From: Salvia splendens
Lineage: Eukaryota > Streptophyta > Magnoliopsida > Lamiales > Lamiaceae
DNA: 64,000 nucleotides
Reading direction: 5' to 3'
Assembly: GCF_004379255.2 (NCBI RefSeq)
Contig: NC_056047.1
Span: 29,216,293-29,280,292, forward strand
The position numbers and the translations under genes were made by a program. The notes beneath the pieces are model-generated. The model searched no databases. It was not told the origin of the DNA and was given only the letters and a program-made list of their open reading frames with translations. Positions 1-9,785 of the stretch are shown here, in pieces; positions within the stretch are counted from its first letter, which is position 1, and the number at the start of each line of letters is the position of its first letter.

Positions 1-239
1 TCTTTGCCCTTAATTGTGGGTAATCCGTCCCAGCTATCCGTCTTCTCCATCTCAAGCCGTTTCAGCACGAATACTGATCAGTATGAGATCATGTTGGCGC
101 CCTTTTTCATCTGAACATTCCGAAACTTCCCTACTGGCTAGAACACTTAACCTGCACACTTTGAGCAACTGTTTTGCAGATATAATCAATTTTGCACATC
201 ATACTGACCCGTAACAAAGGCCTAGAATACGACTTATCA
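1..239 (-). repeat. Athila-type LTR fragment, copy A (cut by window edge)
   Basis: Read on the minus strand this starts TGATAAGTCGTATTCTAGGC at 239, matching the start of the Athila LTR at 30695. The same stretch recurs at 12074-12312 with almost no change. Only the first 239 bp of the LTR lie in the window. No partner LTR or internal region is attached on its right side. Confidence 0.85.
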
Positions 240-719
240 GTGACCTCCCACGCTTTGAGGCTGGAAGACATACAAAAAAAGTGGTGAAATTCATGAATAC
301 ACACTTAATATAGCACAAAATTGTTCACAGAGATACTAAATAATTAAATATTTCAGTCGTACTACATATTTCAGCAATTTGTTGCGGTCTATCCTCATGC
401 ATCTTAGACCTTATTTCGGATGCAACAGCTTCATGGATATGAGAAAAAAAAATCAATATAGCAAAAAACGAAAGTGAAATAAGTAAAAAACTTCATCCAA
501 CCATTCTTCGATGATACTAGAGCGTTTTCCGTCGTCATATTTCAGAAGTTGAATGGTTTTTCCTTCGAAACTGAAGAAGCAAGGGTTTGAATGCGATTCG
601 GAGGGTTTGGATGCGATTCAGAGGGTTTGAGTGTGAGAAAAATTGAATTCAGCGTCTAGTTCACGTCTTCTTTCGACGCGCCAATTTTATAACGAAATGA
701 CAATTTTGCTCTTATATAA
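240..719 (-). other. MULE gene leader/promoter-like block, copy A
   Basis: The part at about 472-707 recurs at about 12545-12780 and, more diverged, at 18360-18600. On the minus strand it contains a TATA-like TTATATAA near 712-720, a stretch resembling a MULE end (AAATTGTCATTTCGTTATAA) and a pyrimidine-rich leader. Its position suggests the 5' leader of a minus-strand MULE gene. I see no open reading frame. The part at 240-470 is not identified. Confidence 0.4.
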
Positions 720-950
720 ACGAAATATGAAAGTTTTATTTGATAAAATGATAGTTTTGTTTGATTAAAATGATACTCTGAGTTGATAAAATGATAGTTT
801 TGTCGGATAGAATGATACTCTGAGTTTATAAAATGATACTTTTACCGAATAGAATTATACTATGAGTTGATAAAATGATAGTTTTGCCGGATAGAATGAT
901 ACTCTGGGTTGATAAAATGATACTTTTGGCTTATAAATGTTAGGTTTACT
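720..950 (-). repeat. 21-bp satellite, inverted arm, copy A
   Basis: The tract is written as GATAAAATGATAGTTTTG units, the reverse complement of the array at 1030-1560. The two arrays face each other across a stub of about 90 bp from FAR1 exon 2. The segment at about 928-952 is itself the reverse complement of a sequence in FAR1 intron 1 (near 22041). This suggests a rearrangement through the repeats. Confidence 0.85.
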
Positions 951-1029
951 GCCTAATGTATTGAATTTCATACCAATCATTGGCTTCAAAGCATCATCAT
1001 AAACAGGAATGTACATACCTACAAATCAG

Positions 1030-1560
1030 TAAAACTATCATTTTATCAACTCAGAGTATCATTCTAGGCGGCAAAACTATCATTTTATAAACCAAAACTA
1101 TCATTTTATCAACTCAGAGTATCTGGCAAAACTATCATTTTATCAACTCCGAGTATCATTCTATCCGGCAAAACTATCATTTTATTAACTCAGAATATCA
1201 TTCTATCCGGCTAAACTATCATTTTATCAACTCAGAGTATCATTCTATCGGCAAAAGTATCATTTTATCAACTCAGAGCATCATTCTATGAAGCAAAACT
1301 ATCATTTTATGCAGTACACCTAACATTTATAAGCCAAAAGTATCATCTTAACTACCAACCATTGGCTTCAAAGTATCATTTTATCAACTCAGACTATCAT
1401 TCTATCCGGCTAAACTATCATTTTATCAACTCAGAGTATCATTCTATCCGACAAAAGTATCATTTTATCAACTCAAAGTATCATTCTATCCGGCAAAACT
1501 ATCATTTTATACAGTACACCTAACATTTATAAGCCAAAAGTATCATCTTAACAATACATA
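1030..1560 (+). repeat. 21-bp satellite in FAR1 intron 1, copy A
   Basis: Units of TATCATTTTATCAACTCAGAG alternate with TATCATTCTATCCGGCAAAAC, each 21 bp. The array fills the intron of the FAR1 remnant. Copy B carries the same array at 13105-13640 with 8 extra bp. Confidence 0.9.
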
Positions 1561-1714
1561 ATATAATTAAATATGAAGTTCAATACATCAGAAACATAAA
1601 CCAACTGACAGCTAATATTATTCTAAAAATTAAATTCAATACATGAAGCAAAACAATCAATAAATTAAAATATGAACACAATCAATAAGCTAAATAATAG
1701 ATGATGATTGTTAC
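1561..1714. other. Rest of FAR1 intron 1, copy A
   Basis: AT-rich sequence between the intronic satellite and the exon 1 donor, repeated at 13642-13795 and near 22675-22839. No further feature is visible. Confidence 0.5.
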
Positions 1715-1769
1715 CTTCGTTATTTGCTACAGATTCCATCGAAGTGAATTCTGACAACAATTTGTAAGC

Positions 1770-2100
1770 TAAAATTATCATTTTATCAAGTGCAACTATC
1801 ATTTTACCTTCTGAAACTATCATTTTATCCCCTCAAATTATCATTTTATCAAGTGCAACTATCATTTTACCTTCTGAAACCATCATTTTATCCCCTGAAT
1901 CTATCATTTTATCCCCTTAAATCATCATTTTATCAAGTGCAACTATCATTTTACCCTCTGAAACTATATAAGCTGACACTTTAACCTGATAAAATGACAA
2001 TGTAAGCAGATAAAATCATAGTAACCTTATAAAATGATATATAAGCTGAAGAAATGGCATATAAGCTGATAAAATGATACTTTAACGTGACAAAATGTCT
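1770..2100 (+). repeat. 21-bp satellite upstream of FAR1 exon 1, copy A
   Basis: Regular 21-bp units such as TATCATTTTATCAAGTGCAAC and TATCATTTTACCTTCTGAAAC, degenerating after about 1950. It lies between FAR1 exon 1 and the 3' end of the Ulp1-like gene. Confidence 0.9.
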
Positions 2101-2189
2101 TACAAGTTACTATTACAACTACTAGCTCTCTTTAGGGGGTTCAAATTCTCTAATCATCTTTTCAACATCGATTTCCCCTTTTTTGCTAT

Positions 2190-3727
2190 TGAAGAGAGGA
2201 TTTTTTAACACGTGTGTCGTGTGCACGTGTTCCTCCTTTCAACAAGATTTATAATTTTCCCACTAATGCAACAAATATTACGAAGTATAAGCGGCAAGAG
2301 CGGGGTCGAACCACTGAGACTAGGGACCTACTCGAGATTGTTTCTACGACACATTCAGAAAAGTGATCGGCTGCTGCCACGCAACGAGAGGGTTCAGTTT
2401 TAACTCCTAGACCTGGGAAATTAAACCTAATCTATTCTATCTACTAGATCCAGAGAACTGAATGTGCTTCAAATGTAATTACAATCATGATTTGAAACAG
2501 AAAATTAACTCTAGTTCATTCACCAAATTTCCTGGGTCAAGCAAATAAGTTTCCTGGGTCAAGCAAATAAGTTTCCTAAAACAGCCAGACAACAGATCGT
2601 AAGAAAAGCAGCAGAACAGATTTCCCTTAATAGCTACTGACAAGAAAGCTGCAACTAACAAACTAAAGTAGATCTGATTCTAACTACCAACAAAGTTCAT
2701 CTTCTTCATGTAACTAAGCTAAAAACAGAGTGAAAACAGAGCATTGAACACCATGAAAACAGAGCAATCTCAGATCTAAAATTAAACATGGAATTAAAGC
2801 TTAAACTAACAGATCTAAGCTACTGGGTCTAGCAGAAAGCGGAATAAACACAGATCAACCTTGCATGCATCACCTAAACTAACAAATCTCAGAAATTGAG
2901 CACGTGAATAACTAGATCTCAACCTCTAAACTACTGGAAATCATGTAAACATCATGGATCTAAACATCTAAGCCACCAATTGCGAAAAGCATCCAAGAAA
3001 CATAAGTAAAGAGCATCATCAACAATAAAATAAACACCAAAGCTTCATAAAACCAGAAATAGGTCGAGATCCAAAGGCGGAGTCGTCAATTCCTCCGATG
3101 AAACTCGAGATCCAACTACATCATCTCAAAAACGGTAAAGAAAGCAAGGATCCAACGCCGGAGTCGTCAATTCCATCGTCGAAACCATTGGACTAAGCTA
3201 TGAAATCAGCAACCAAACTAAACTAAGCTAAGAGAGCAGTGGCGTTAAGCGCCTTTGAGAGTTTCCTACCTAAACTACGAGAACGGTAGCGTTAAGCGCT
3301 ATCGAGAGCTCCCTACCTAAACTACCATAGCGTTAAGCGCTCCCTTTCTTCATTCATGTTGGTCCCTTTATATAGGGAGGCTTCAAGCTCGAATCCCTAG
3401 GGTATGCTCTTCATGATTTGACGTTTGTACCCTTAAAAAAGGATCTTTTAAATCTGCTCTGCTCCATTTTCCTCGCCCCGGGTAATTTGTGTGCGTTCCT
3501 AGGTCCGGCAGATTTTTCACACACCTGCTCTCCTGATAATTCTCCTTGACCTAGCGGATGTTTGACACTTTTTACTCCTTTTCTGCTCATTTTGCATCTG
3601 CTCGGTCAATTTGCAGCTTCTACTTGACCCAGCAAATATCTGCACACTTAAGCTCAAATTTGCGCATTATCTCCCCCAAAAAGCATGTAATATTACCAAA
3701 AAATAATGCATGAAACGAGCCTGATCA
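2190..3727 (-). repeat. 3' LTR of non-autonomous element
   Basis: Begins TGAAGAGAGG and ends TGATCA on the plus strand. It differs at about nine places from the LTR at 6353-7890. Three copies of a GCGTTAAGCGC motif lie near 3240-3340. The next internal bases (3728 on) hold a GCTTG...CAAGC hairpin also found beside the Athila 3' LTR. Confidence 0.93.
3366..3374 (-). promoter_or_regulatory. LTR TATA box (3' LTR copy)
   Basis: TATATAAAG on the minus strand, preceded by GCCTCCC. The autonomous Athila LTR has TATAAAAG in the same context (30983-30990). The likely transcription start is just downstream on the minus strand. Confidence 0.6.
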
Positions 3728-4298
3728 AACTGCTCACACTTAAACCATGCTTGTCCTCAAGCATGAAAGACAAGAAAAAGAAATAAGGCAAGTTTCAATG
3801 CATGTTCCCCTTTTAACCGACCCTAAGAAAAGAAAACCAAATTAAGACTCCTGGACCTAGGAAAACTTGGACACAGAAAACAGACACGAACACTCATACG
3901 AAAAACAACATGACAAAGAAAAACACAAAAACACATAAACGCATAAGCTGGTATTTTTCCTAGCAGCCATCCCCACAAGTTTAAGGTCAATCCAAGCATT
4001 TACAGCCTCAGATTCTTCCCCCTCCCTTCTTCTATCTAGTCAAGCTGTCAGTTCGTCAAGATAGCCTTAAATTTTACCTTCTGTTGGATTCACTTGATCA
4101 CTCATTCCTCACCAGGGATGTTAAGATCGATTCACTCTTAAGTCAATGACACCACTGACGCTTTGGGTTATGAGAGTTTCTCCTTTCTACAGTCCCCTTT
4201 TCCTTTTAAATCCTGGGTCAGGTTACTATTGCTTCCTGCCCTTAGATTTCTTTTTTTTTTTCTTCTATTCCCCCTTTTATATACATATATTTTTCCCC

Positions 4299-4465
4299 CT
4301 GGACTTCGTCCAGCTTATACCTCCGAATTTTTAGTTTATTTCTCCCCTGGACTTCGTCCAGCTTATACCTCCATTTCCTGGACCTCGTCCAGCTTATACC
4401 TCCTTTTCCTGGACTTCGTCCAGCTTATACCTCCTTTTCCTGGACTTCGTCCAGCTTATACCTCC
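4299..4465 (-). repeat. Five palindromic repeats, CTGGAC-TTC-GTCCAG
   Basis: Five copies of a roughly 26-bp unit contain CTGGACTTCGTCCAG, a perfect 6-bp stem with a 3-nt loop (one copy has a CTC loop), followed by CTTATACCTCC. One copy is set apart by about 20 bp of AT-rich spacer. They lie in the non-coding 3' part of the element. I did not see them in the Athila copy in this window. Confidence 0.85.
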
Positions 4466-4818
4466 AGAACCCTATTCCCAATTTTTTCTCCTTCGGACTC
4501 TTCTCCCTAAACATTCAGTGGCGGTCCCCCTTTTTTTTGTTAGCTCAAAGTGTTTAGGCTTATAACTCACTCTTATAGAGGGGCTTCACAGTAAGCTTAA
4601 AATTTAGGCATTTTCTATCGTTCTTACTTCATCCAACTGACTTTGATTTATTAAGAGAAAAGGATTCACAAATTAGCATGTATTTTCTCTTCAATTACTC
4701 TCCCTAAGGGGCTTTTGCTATCTATTATACCAGTTAAGCAAACACAGAACCTAAAAAAAAACATCTGCAAACTCCTAGACCTAACAGAATATGTACAAGA
4801 CACTAACTGCACTAACTA

Positions 4819-4871
4819 CTTCCCCCTCCCACTTCATTTATGCTTGTCCCCAAGCAATCCTTATGAAGTGG
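4819..4871 (-). promoter_or_regulatory. Hairpin plus G-rich purine tract, candidate internal polypurine tract
   Basis: On the plus strand CCACTTCAT (4829-4837) pairs with ATGAAGTGG (4863-4871), with an inner GCTTG/CAAGC stem in the loop. On the sense (minus) strand the hairpin is followed by GGGAGGGGGAAG (4830-4819). The autonomous Athila has the same order: stem 42279-42287/42312-42320, then GAGGGGGG. Conservation in two otherwise different elements suggests a function such as priming or packaging. Confidence 0.6.
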
Positions 4872-4898
4872 AAAGCAGGCCAATTAGTGGCGACAAAA

Positions 4899-4900
<2 letters not shown>

Positions 4901-4930
<30 letters not shown>
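4901..4930. repeat. A30 homopolymer
   Basis: Thirty consecutive A on the plus strand (T on the element's sense strand) inside the retroelement. Its length is likely unstable and may be an assembly approximation. Confidence 0.9.
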
Positions 4931-4931
<1 letters not shown>

Positions 4932-4949
4932 AGAAAAACAACAAGACAC

Positions 4950-5151
4950 GCACTTCTCACACTTAGACCAAGAATTGAGCTAAGTGTAAGAAGGCAAAAA
5001 CACAACGAACAAAAGCAAAACAATCTTCTCACACTTAGGCCAAGCAATGGGCTAAGTGTAAGAAGATACGCAAGAAAAATACAAGAAACACAACATACTA
5101 GGCATACAAACTTCTCACACTTAGGCCAAGCCAAGGCCTAAGTGGGAGAAG
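4950..5151 (-). repeat. Three CTTCTCACACTTAG / CTAAGTGTAAGAAG hairpins
   Basis: Inverted repeats at about 4950-4993, 5026-5067 and 5111-5151 pair CTTCTCACACTTAG with CTAAGTGTAAGAAG across short loops. The Athila element carries three equivalent hairpins at about 41986-42030, 42085-42123 and 42177-42211, in the same position relative to the purine tract. They are a shared structural signature of the 3' region. Confidence 0.8.
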
Positions 5152-5250
5152 GCACAGAAACAACAACCTAGCATGCTCACTAAAGAAAACTAAAAACTAA
5201 AACAAAAATAAAATAGAAAAAAAAATTACTTGGTTACTGGGGGTGGTGGA

Positions 5251-5546
5251 TCAATTCAGACCCTGGCTCCTTTGAGAGTCAGCCTTCCTGGGGGTGCTGG
5301 GGTGCTTGCCCTCTTGGTCCTCTTGCTGGTCATGGGGGTTAGTCCTCTCTTGCTGGTACATCAACATTGATAGTTCTGGAGTTTGTAGAGCAGGTTTGGC
5401 CACCCCCTGCTGAGCAGAATCATCTGTTTCCCCTGTTTCTGACTTGCCATTCTGCTGGGTCAGGCAGTCGTCTTCCTTATTTTCTGAATTGGGAGCTTCA
5501 TCCTTGGAATTCCTTGGAGGTCCCTTGTACTCTCTTCCTGACCTAC
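5251..5546 (-). pseudogene. Short ORF tail in the non-autonomous element
   Basis: About 97 codons are open on the minus strand, ending at TGA 5253-5251, with a TAG just upstream of 5546 and no good ATG. The composition is polar, rich in E, D, Q, S and P; examples are KEDDCLTQQNGK and RTNPHDQQEDQEGK. It occupies the place of the C-terminal tail of the Athila env-like ORF, which is also acidic and ends before the triple hairpins. I infer a decayed remnant of that ORF. No domain is recognisable. Confidence 0.4.
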
Positions 5547-5559
5547 GAAACTAAAACTT

Positions 5560-6332
5560 GAAATTCTTAAGCAAACTGGTCAAGTGGATGTAAGATCCAA
5601 ATTTTTTTCATTTATAAACTTCTTTCCCAGATTTACTTAGAATTTCGAAAATATTTTTGGGATTAAATTTTTTTCTTTGTTTGGATTTTAATAAGGAATT
5701 TCAGAAAAAACATATTCACACTATGTACAAGTTTTGCTCAAGTATTCTTGGGAGTATACTGGTTCAGTCCAAAAATTTTCAAATTCCTTCCTATCTACCT
5801 GACCCAGCAGATTCCCAAAGAGTACTTAGCTAACTGACCTAGGCAATAATAAGGTGCATGCATAGTGGAATTTCTTCCACTATGCGTAACTCCGAATTAT
5901 CCCTAAAAGTTATTTTTTTTTTTTATTTTTAAAATTTTTTTTTCTTTAAAACATAAAATCTTTTTGTAATTTTCTGATTTTTTAAAATGTTTTTGAATTT
6001 TTTTTTTAGAAAACTATTTACAAAAATTAAAACTCAACTAAAAGTATTTACAAAATGAGCTTCTAAATTATCCAAGGATTATATATGCAACCAATAATCA
6101 TAAAATTGAAAGAATAAGAAAACTCCCTGCCCCCACTGGCATTCTTTCAGCCACATGTATTAGGAGAGCTTTCCTTCTCCACTTCAGCCCTTGATTTTTT
6201 TTCAACCTTGGAGACCGCCTTGGATAATAAGTCATGCCTAGACAAAAGAAAACGATCAAAAACAGAAAATTAAAGAAAGCCGAAAGCTATTTACAGTGTC
6301 ATAGAAACAAAATCAAGTAGATAACGCCATAG
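5560..6332. other. Internal non-coding region of the non-autonomous element
   Basis: AT-rich, with T-runs near 5910-6010. No ORF or repeat is recognisable. It corresponds to the place where gag would begin in an autonomous element. Confidence 0.5.
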
Positions 6333-6350
6333 TCCCCGGCAACGGCGCCA
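6333..6350 (-). promoter_or_regulatory. Primer-binding site, tRNA-Asp type
   Basis: The minus strand reads TGGCGCCGTTGCCGGGGA, complementary to the 3' end of plant tRNA-Asp including CCA. It sits 2 nt inside the LTR at 6353. The identical PBS with a 2-nt spacer occurs in the Athila at 32188-32205. This primer is typical of Athila-lineage elements. Confidence 0.93.
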
Positions 6351-6352
6351 TT

Positions 6353-7890
6353 TGAAGAGAGGTTTTTTTAACACGTGTGTCGTGTGCACGTGTTCCTCCT
6401 TTCAACAAGATTTATAATTTTCCCACTAATGCAACAAATATTACGAAGTATAAGCGGCAAGAGCGGGGTCGAACCACTGAGACTAGGGACCTACTCGAGA
6501 TTGTTTCTACGACACATTCAGAAAAATGATCGGCTGCTGCCACGCAACGAGAGGGTTCAGTTTTAACTCCTAGACCTGGGAAATTAAACCTAATCTATTA
6601 TATCTACTAGATCCAGAGAACTGAATGTGCTTCAAATGTAATTGCAATCATGATTTGAAACAGAAAATTAACTCTAGTTCATTCACCAAATTTCCTGGGT
6701 CAAGCAAATAAGTTTCCTGGGTCAAGCAAATAAGTTTCCTAAAACAGCCAGACAACAGATCGTAAGAAAAGCAGCAGAACAGATTTCCCTTAATAGCTAC
6801 TGACAAGAAAGCTGCAACTAACAAACTAAAGTAGATCTGATTCTAACTACCAACAAAGTTCATCTTCTTCATGTAACTAAGCTAAAAACAGAGTGAAAAC
6901 AGAGCATTGAACACCATGAAAACAGAGCAATCTCAGATCTAAAATTAAACATGGAATTAAAGCTTAAACTAACAGATCTAAGCTACTGGGTCTAGCAGAA
7001 AGCGGAATAAACACAGATCAACCTTGCATGCATCACCTAAACTAACAAATCTCAGAAATTGAGCACGTGAATAACTAGATCTCAACCTCTAAACTACTGG
7101 AAATCATGTAAACATCATGGATCTAAACATCTAAGCCACCAATTGCGAAAAGCATCCAAGAAACATAAGTAAAGAGCATCATCAACAATAAAATAAACAC
7201 CAAAGCTTCATAAAACCAGAAATAGGTCGAGATCCAAAGGCGGAGTCGTCAATTCCTCCGATGAAACTCGAGATCCAACTACATCATCTCAAAAACGGTA
7301 AAGAAAGCAAGGATCCAACGCCGGAGTCGTCAATTCCATCGTCGAAACCATTGGACTAAGCTATGAAATCAGCAACCAAACTAAACTAAGCTAAGAGAGC
7401 AGTGGCATTAAGCGCTTTTGAGAGTTTCCTACCTAAACTACGAGAACGGTAGCGTTAAGCGCTACCGAGAGCTCCCTACCTAAACTACCATAGCGTTAAG
7501 CGCTCCCTTTCTTCATTCATGTTGGTCCCTTTATATAGGGAGGCTTCAAGCTCGAATCCCTAGGGTATGCTCTTCATGATTTGACGTTTGTACCCTTAAA
7601 AAAGGATCTTTTAAATCTGCTCTGCTCCATTTTCCTCGCCCCGGGTAATTTGTGTGCGTTCCTGGGTCCGGCAGATTTTTCACACACCTGCTCTCCTGAT
7701 AATTCTCCTTGACCTAGCGGATGTTTGACACTTTTTACTCCTTTTCTGCTCATTTTGCATCTGCTCGGTCAATTTGCAGCTTCTACTTGACCCAGCAAAT
7801 ATCTGCACACTTAAGCTCAAATTTGCGCATTATCTCCCCCAAAAAGCATGTAATATTACCAAAAAATAATGCATGAAACGAGCCTTATCA
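6353..7890 (-). repeat. 5' LTR of non-autonomous element
   Basis: 1538 bp, paired with 2190-3727, with TATA box TATATAAAG at 7537-7529 on the minus strand. Read on the minus strand it starts TGATAAGGCTCG and ends CTCTTCA. The TGATAAG start is shared with the Athila LTR, but most of the rest is different. Confidence 0.93.
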
Positions 7891-9329
7891 GCTATCATTC
7901 TGAAACTTCTGCTGTATCATTGTAAATGTCTCAAGAGCCTTCTTGTTAGTTTCTCCAATAAGCAATGCTTCAGTATATTTGGCACGGAGTTTTGTGAAAG
8001 TGTCTGTCGCCTTCTTCGTTACGAACAGCACCACCTGTATAAGTCTACATATGGAGCATCACATAAACTCCACAGTCAACTTTGTTTATATCGTTCTGCC
8101 ATGGCATAGTCATGTGTCTGATTTTTGACATTTTGACAATTCTCCCAATGGATTGATTAACTCCATCACCAAGATAAATTCGGAAGAAATGTTTCTATTA
8201 AAATAACACTAAACATACATGAGCTTAATTAAAAATGATATTATGTTCCGTACTAAATGATATTCAATGCATTTTAACTAATAAATATTGAATGCATTTG
8301 ACTAAACATACCAGCATACTTGGTGCAGCTCCATATTTCTTCTTAATCAAATCTTCGCTAATCAGAGCATTGTCAATCACATCCATCATTTGCATTTTGA
8401 GATTGAAGCACATGATATAAAAATGTTCGTGTGCCCAGATCAGAAAGAATATCTAATTTTTAAGACATTATATAAAAATGTCATTTTAAAAAATATAGGT
8501 ACGTTGTTCTGTAATGAATATCTCATTATGACTTACCATGTCATAATTTTCCCATTTGAAATTTTCAATCTTTAACACAAATTCATTTAACGTTGTGCAG
8601 AATTTTTCTTGAGCCTCGGCTTGAGTCCATTCAGATCTCCTTGCAGTAATATTGTATACCTGTCATGTTTACATTTTTGTAAATAAATTTAACTTTTAAT
8701 GTAACACTATTATTAATTTACTCGTTTACTGTACCGTAGGTGTGGTGTTGATGAAATGACGACTTGGTGATGCATTTGATTTGAATTTTTCATGGTGGTT
8801 GAGGTACACAACCCATGCATCTATGATGTTGATACTGACGTATGTACGTGGAGCAAGGCTGTGGAAATCAATCTTGAACATGCTCATCATGTTGTTCTCA
8901 TAAACCATCTCATAACTGATTTCAAAATCATATTTAATGTTAGTTAAAAGAATTTAATAAGAATATAATTATGTAATTCAAGACTTACTATTCGCTTTCT
9001 TCATGTGTCATGAACCAGTACATTATTTCTTTCTCTTCTTTAGTTAGTTTTCCTTTTATATTTACTGCTCTGACATTGTAAGGAGAGCACAGTGCTTCAA
9101 CAATTTTCTTTGTTGTTCTGGCCAGTTTCTCCTTTTCAACTGGAGGTTCTTGGGAAACCATCTTCTTCCCTTTGGCCTTTTTCAAAATTTTTTCTCTCTC
9201 TTTTAAAACTTCATCATCTCCTATTTCACCATGTATATCCTCCATGACAGTGGATAGTATGGTATATGCTCTGTCATGCTTTCAATCAAAAATATAAATT
9301 GTTCTTGACATAAGGGATATTATTTTACC

Positions 9330-9785
9330 CAATGGAACTCATATTATCAGCCAAAAGTATCAATCAGCCAAAAATCTAAAACTATCATTATGAAACAAAA
9401 ATTTCATTTTATCACTGAACCTATCATTTTACCCACTGAAACTATCATTTTATTCTCCGAAACTATCATTTTATCATTTTATACAAAAGTATCATTTTAT
9501 AATTTGAAACTATCATTTTATGATGCAAAAGTATCATTTTATCACTGAACCTATCATTTTACCCACTGAAACTATCATTTTACCCACTGAAACTATCATT
9601 TTATGCAAAAGTATCATTTTATCATTTGAAACTATCATTTTATCCCCTTACAATATCATTTTATGATACAAAAGTATCATTTTTCAAATAAAACAGAACA
9701 ACCAAAAAACCATCATCAAACCTATATCATCTTAACCATATAAACAATCATTTTATGTACTTAAACTATCATTTTTAAAAGTTAC
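9330..9785 (+). repeat. 21-bp-type satellite inside Ulp1-like intron, copy A
   Basis: Units of AACTATCATTTTACCCACTG and AAAGTATCATTTTATCA fill most of the intron between exons 10543-9786 and 9278-8989. The copy B equivalent is 15705-16160. The intron has a GTAAC donor and an AAAG acceptor. Confidence 0.85.

Larger units (their letters stand above)
953..1739 (-). pseudogene. FAR1-type transposase remnant (exon 1, intron 1, exon 2 stub), copy A
   Basis: Exon 1 (1739-1715) encodes MESVANNEG with a GTAAC donor. Intron 1 (1714-1019) ends at a TTTGTAG acceptor and is packed with 21-bp satellite. Exon 2 keeps only 66 nt (1018-953), encoding the segment around DDALKPMIGMKFNT, then stops at a junction with inverted satellite. 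The layout matches the fuller gene at 22864-19591, so this is a deletion derivative that lost the DNA-binding and catalytic regions. It cannot make a transposase. Confidence 0.85.
2190..7890 (-). mobile_element. Non-autonomous Athila-related LTR retrotransposon with TSD GCTAT
   Basis: Two LTRs of 1538 bp (2190-3727 and 6353-7890) bound a 2625-bp interior. GCTAT flanks the element at 2185-2189 and 7891-7895. Copy B of the host duplication has the intact site with a single GCTAT, so the insertion followed the duplication. A tRNA-Asp primer-binding site next to the right LTR fixes minus orientation. I find no gag, protease, RT or integrase; only a short ORF tail (5546-5251) and structured repeats shared with the 3' region of the autonomous Athila at 30695-45101. 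I count about nine differences between the LTRs, so it is young. It may be mobilised in trans by Athila elements. Confidence 0.93.

Noticed and set aside
1790..1984. Open frames with seven-residue repeats (such as KLSFYPL) over the 21-bp satellites here and at 13871, 17650, 19044-19359, 24750-25176, 46608 and 50076
   Set aside because: A 21-bp period equals seven codons, so open frames arise in several frames and on both strands at once. No start context or domain supports a gene.
2212..2403. 63-codon frame repeated at 6375-6566
   Set aside because: It is within the LTRs of the non-autonomous element. The repetition reflects LTR identity, not a gene family.
4163..4510. 115-codon frame with repeated SLRPAYTS
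   Set aside because: It is a read-through of the palindromic CTGGACTTCGTCCAG repeats on the antisense strand of the element.
6333..6350. tRNA-Asp gene
   Set aside because: Only the 18-nt complement of the tRNA 3' end is present, directly beside an LTR. It is a PBS, as at 32188-32205.
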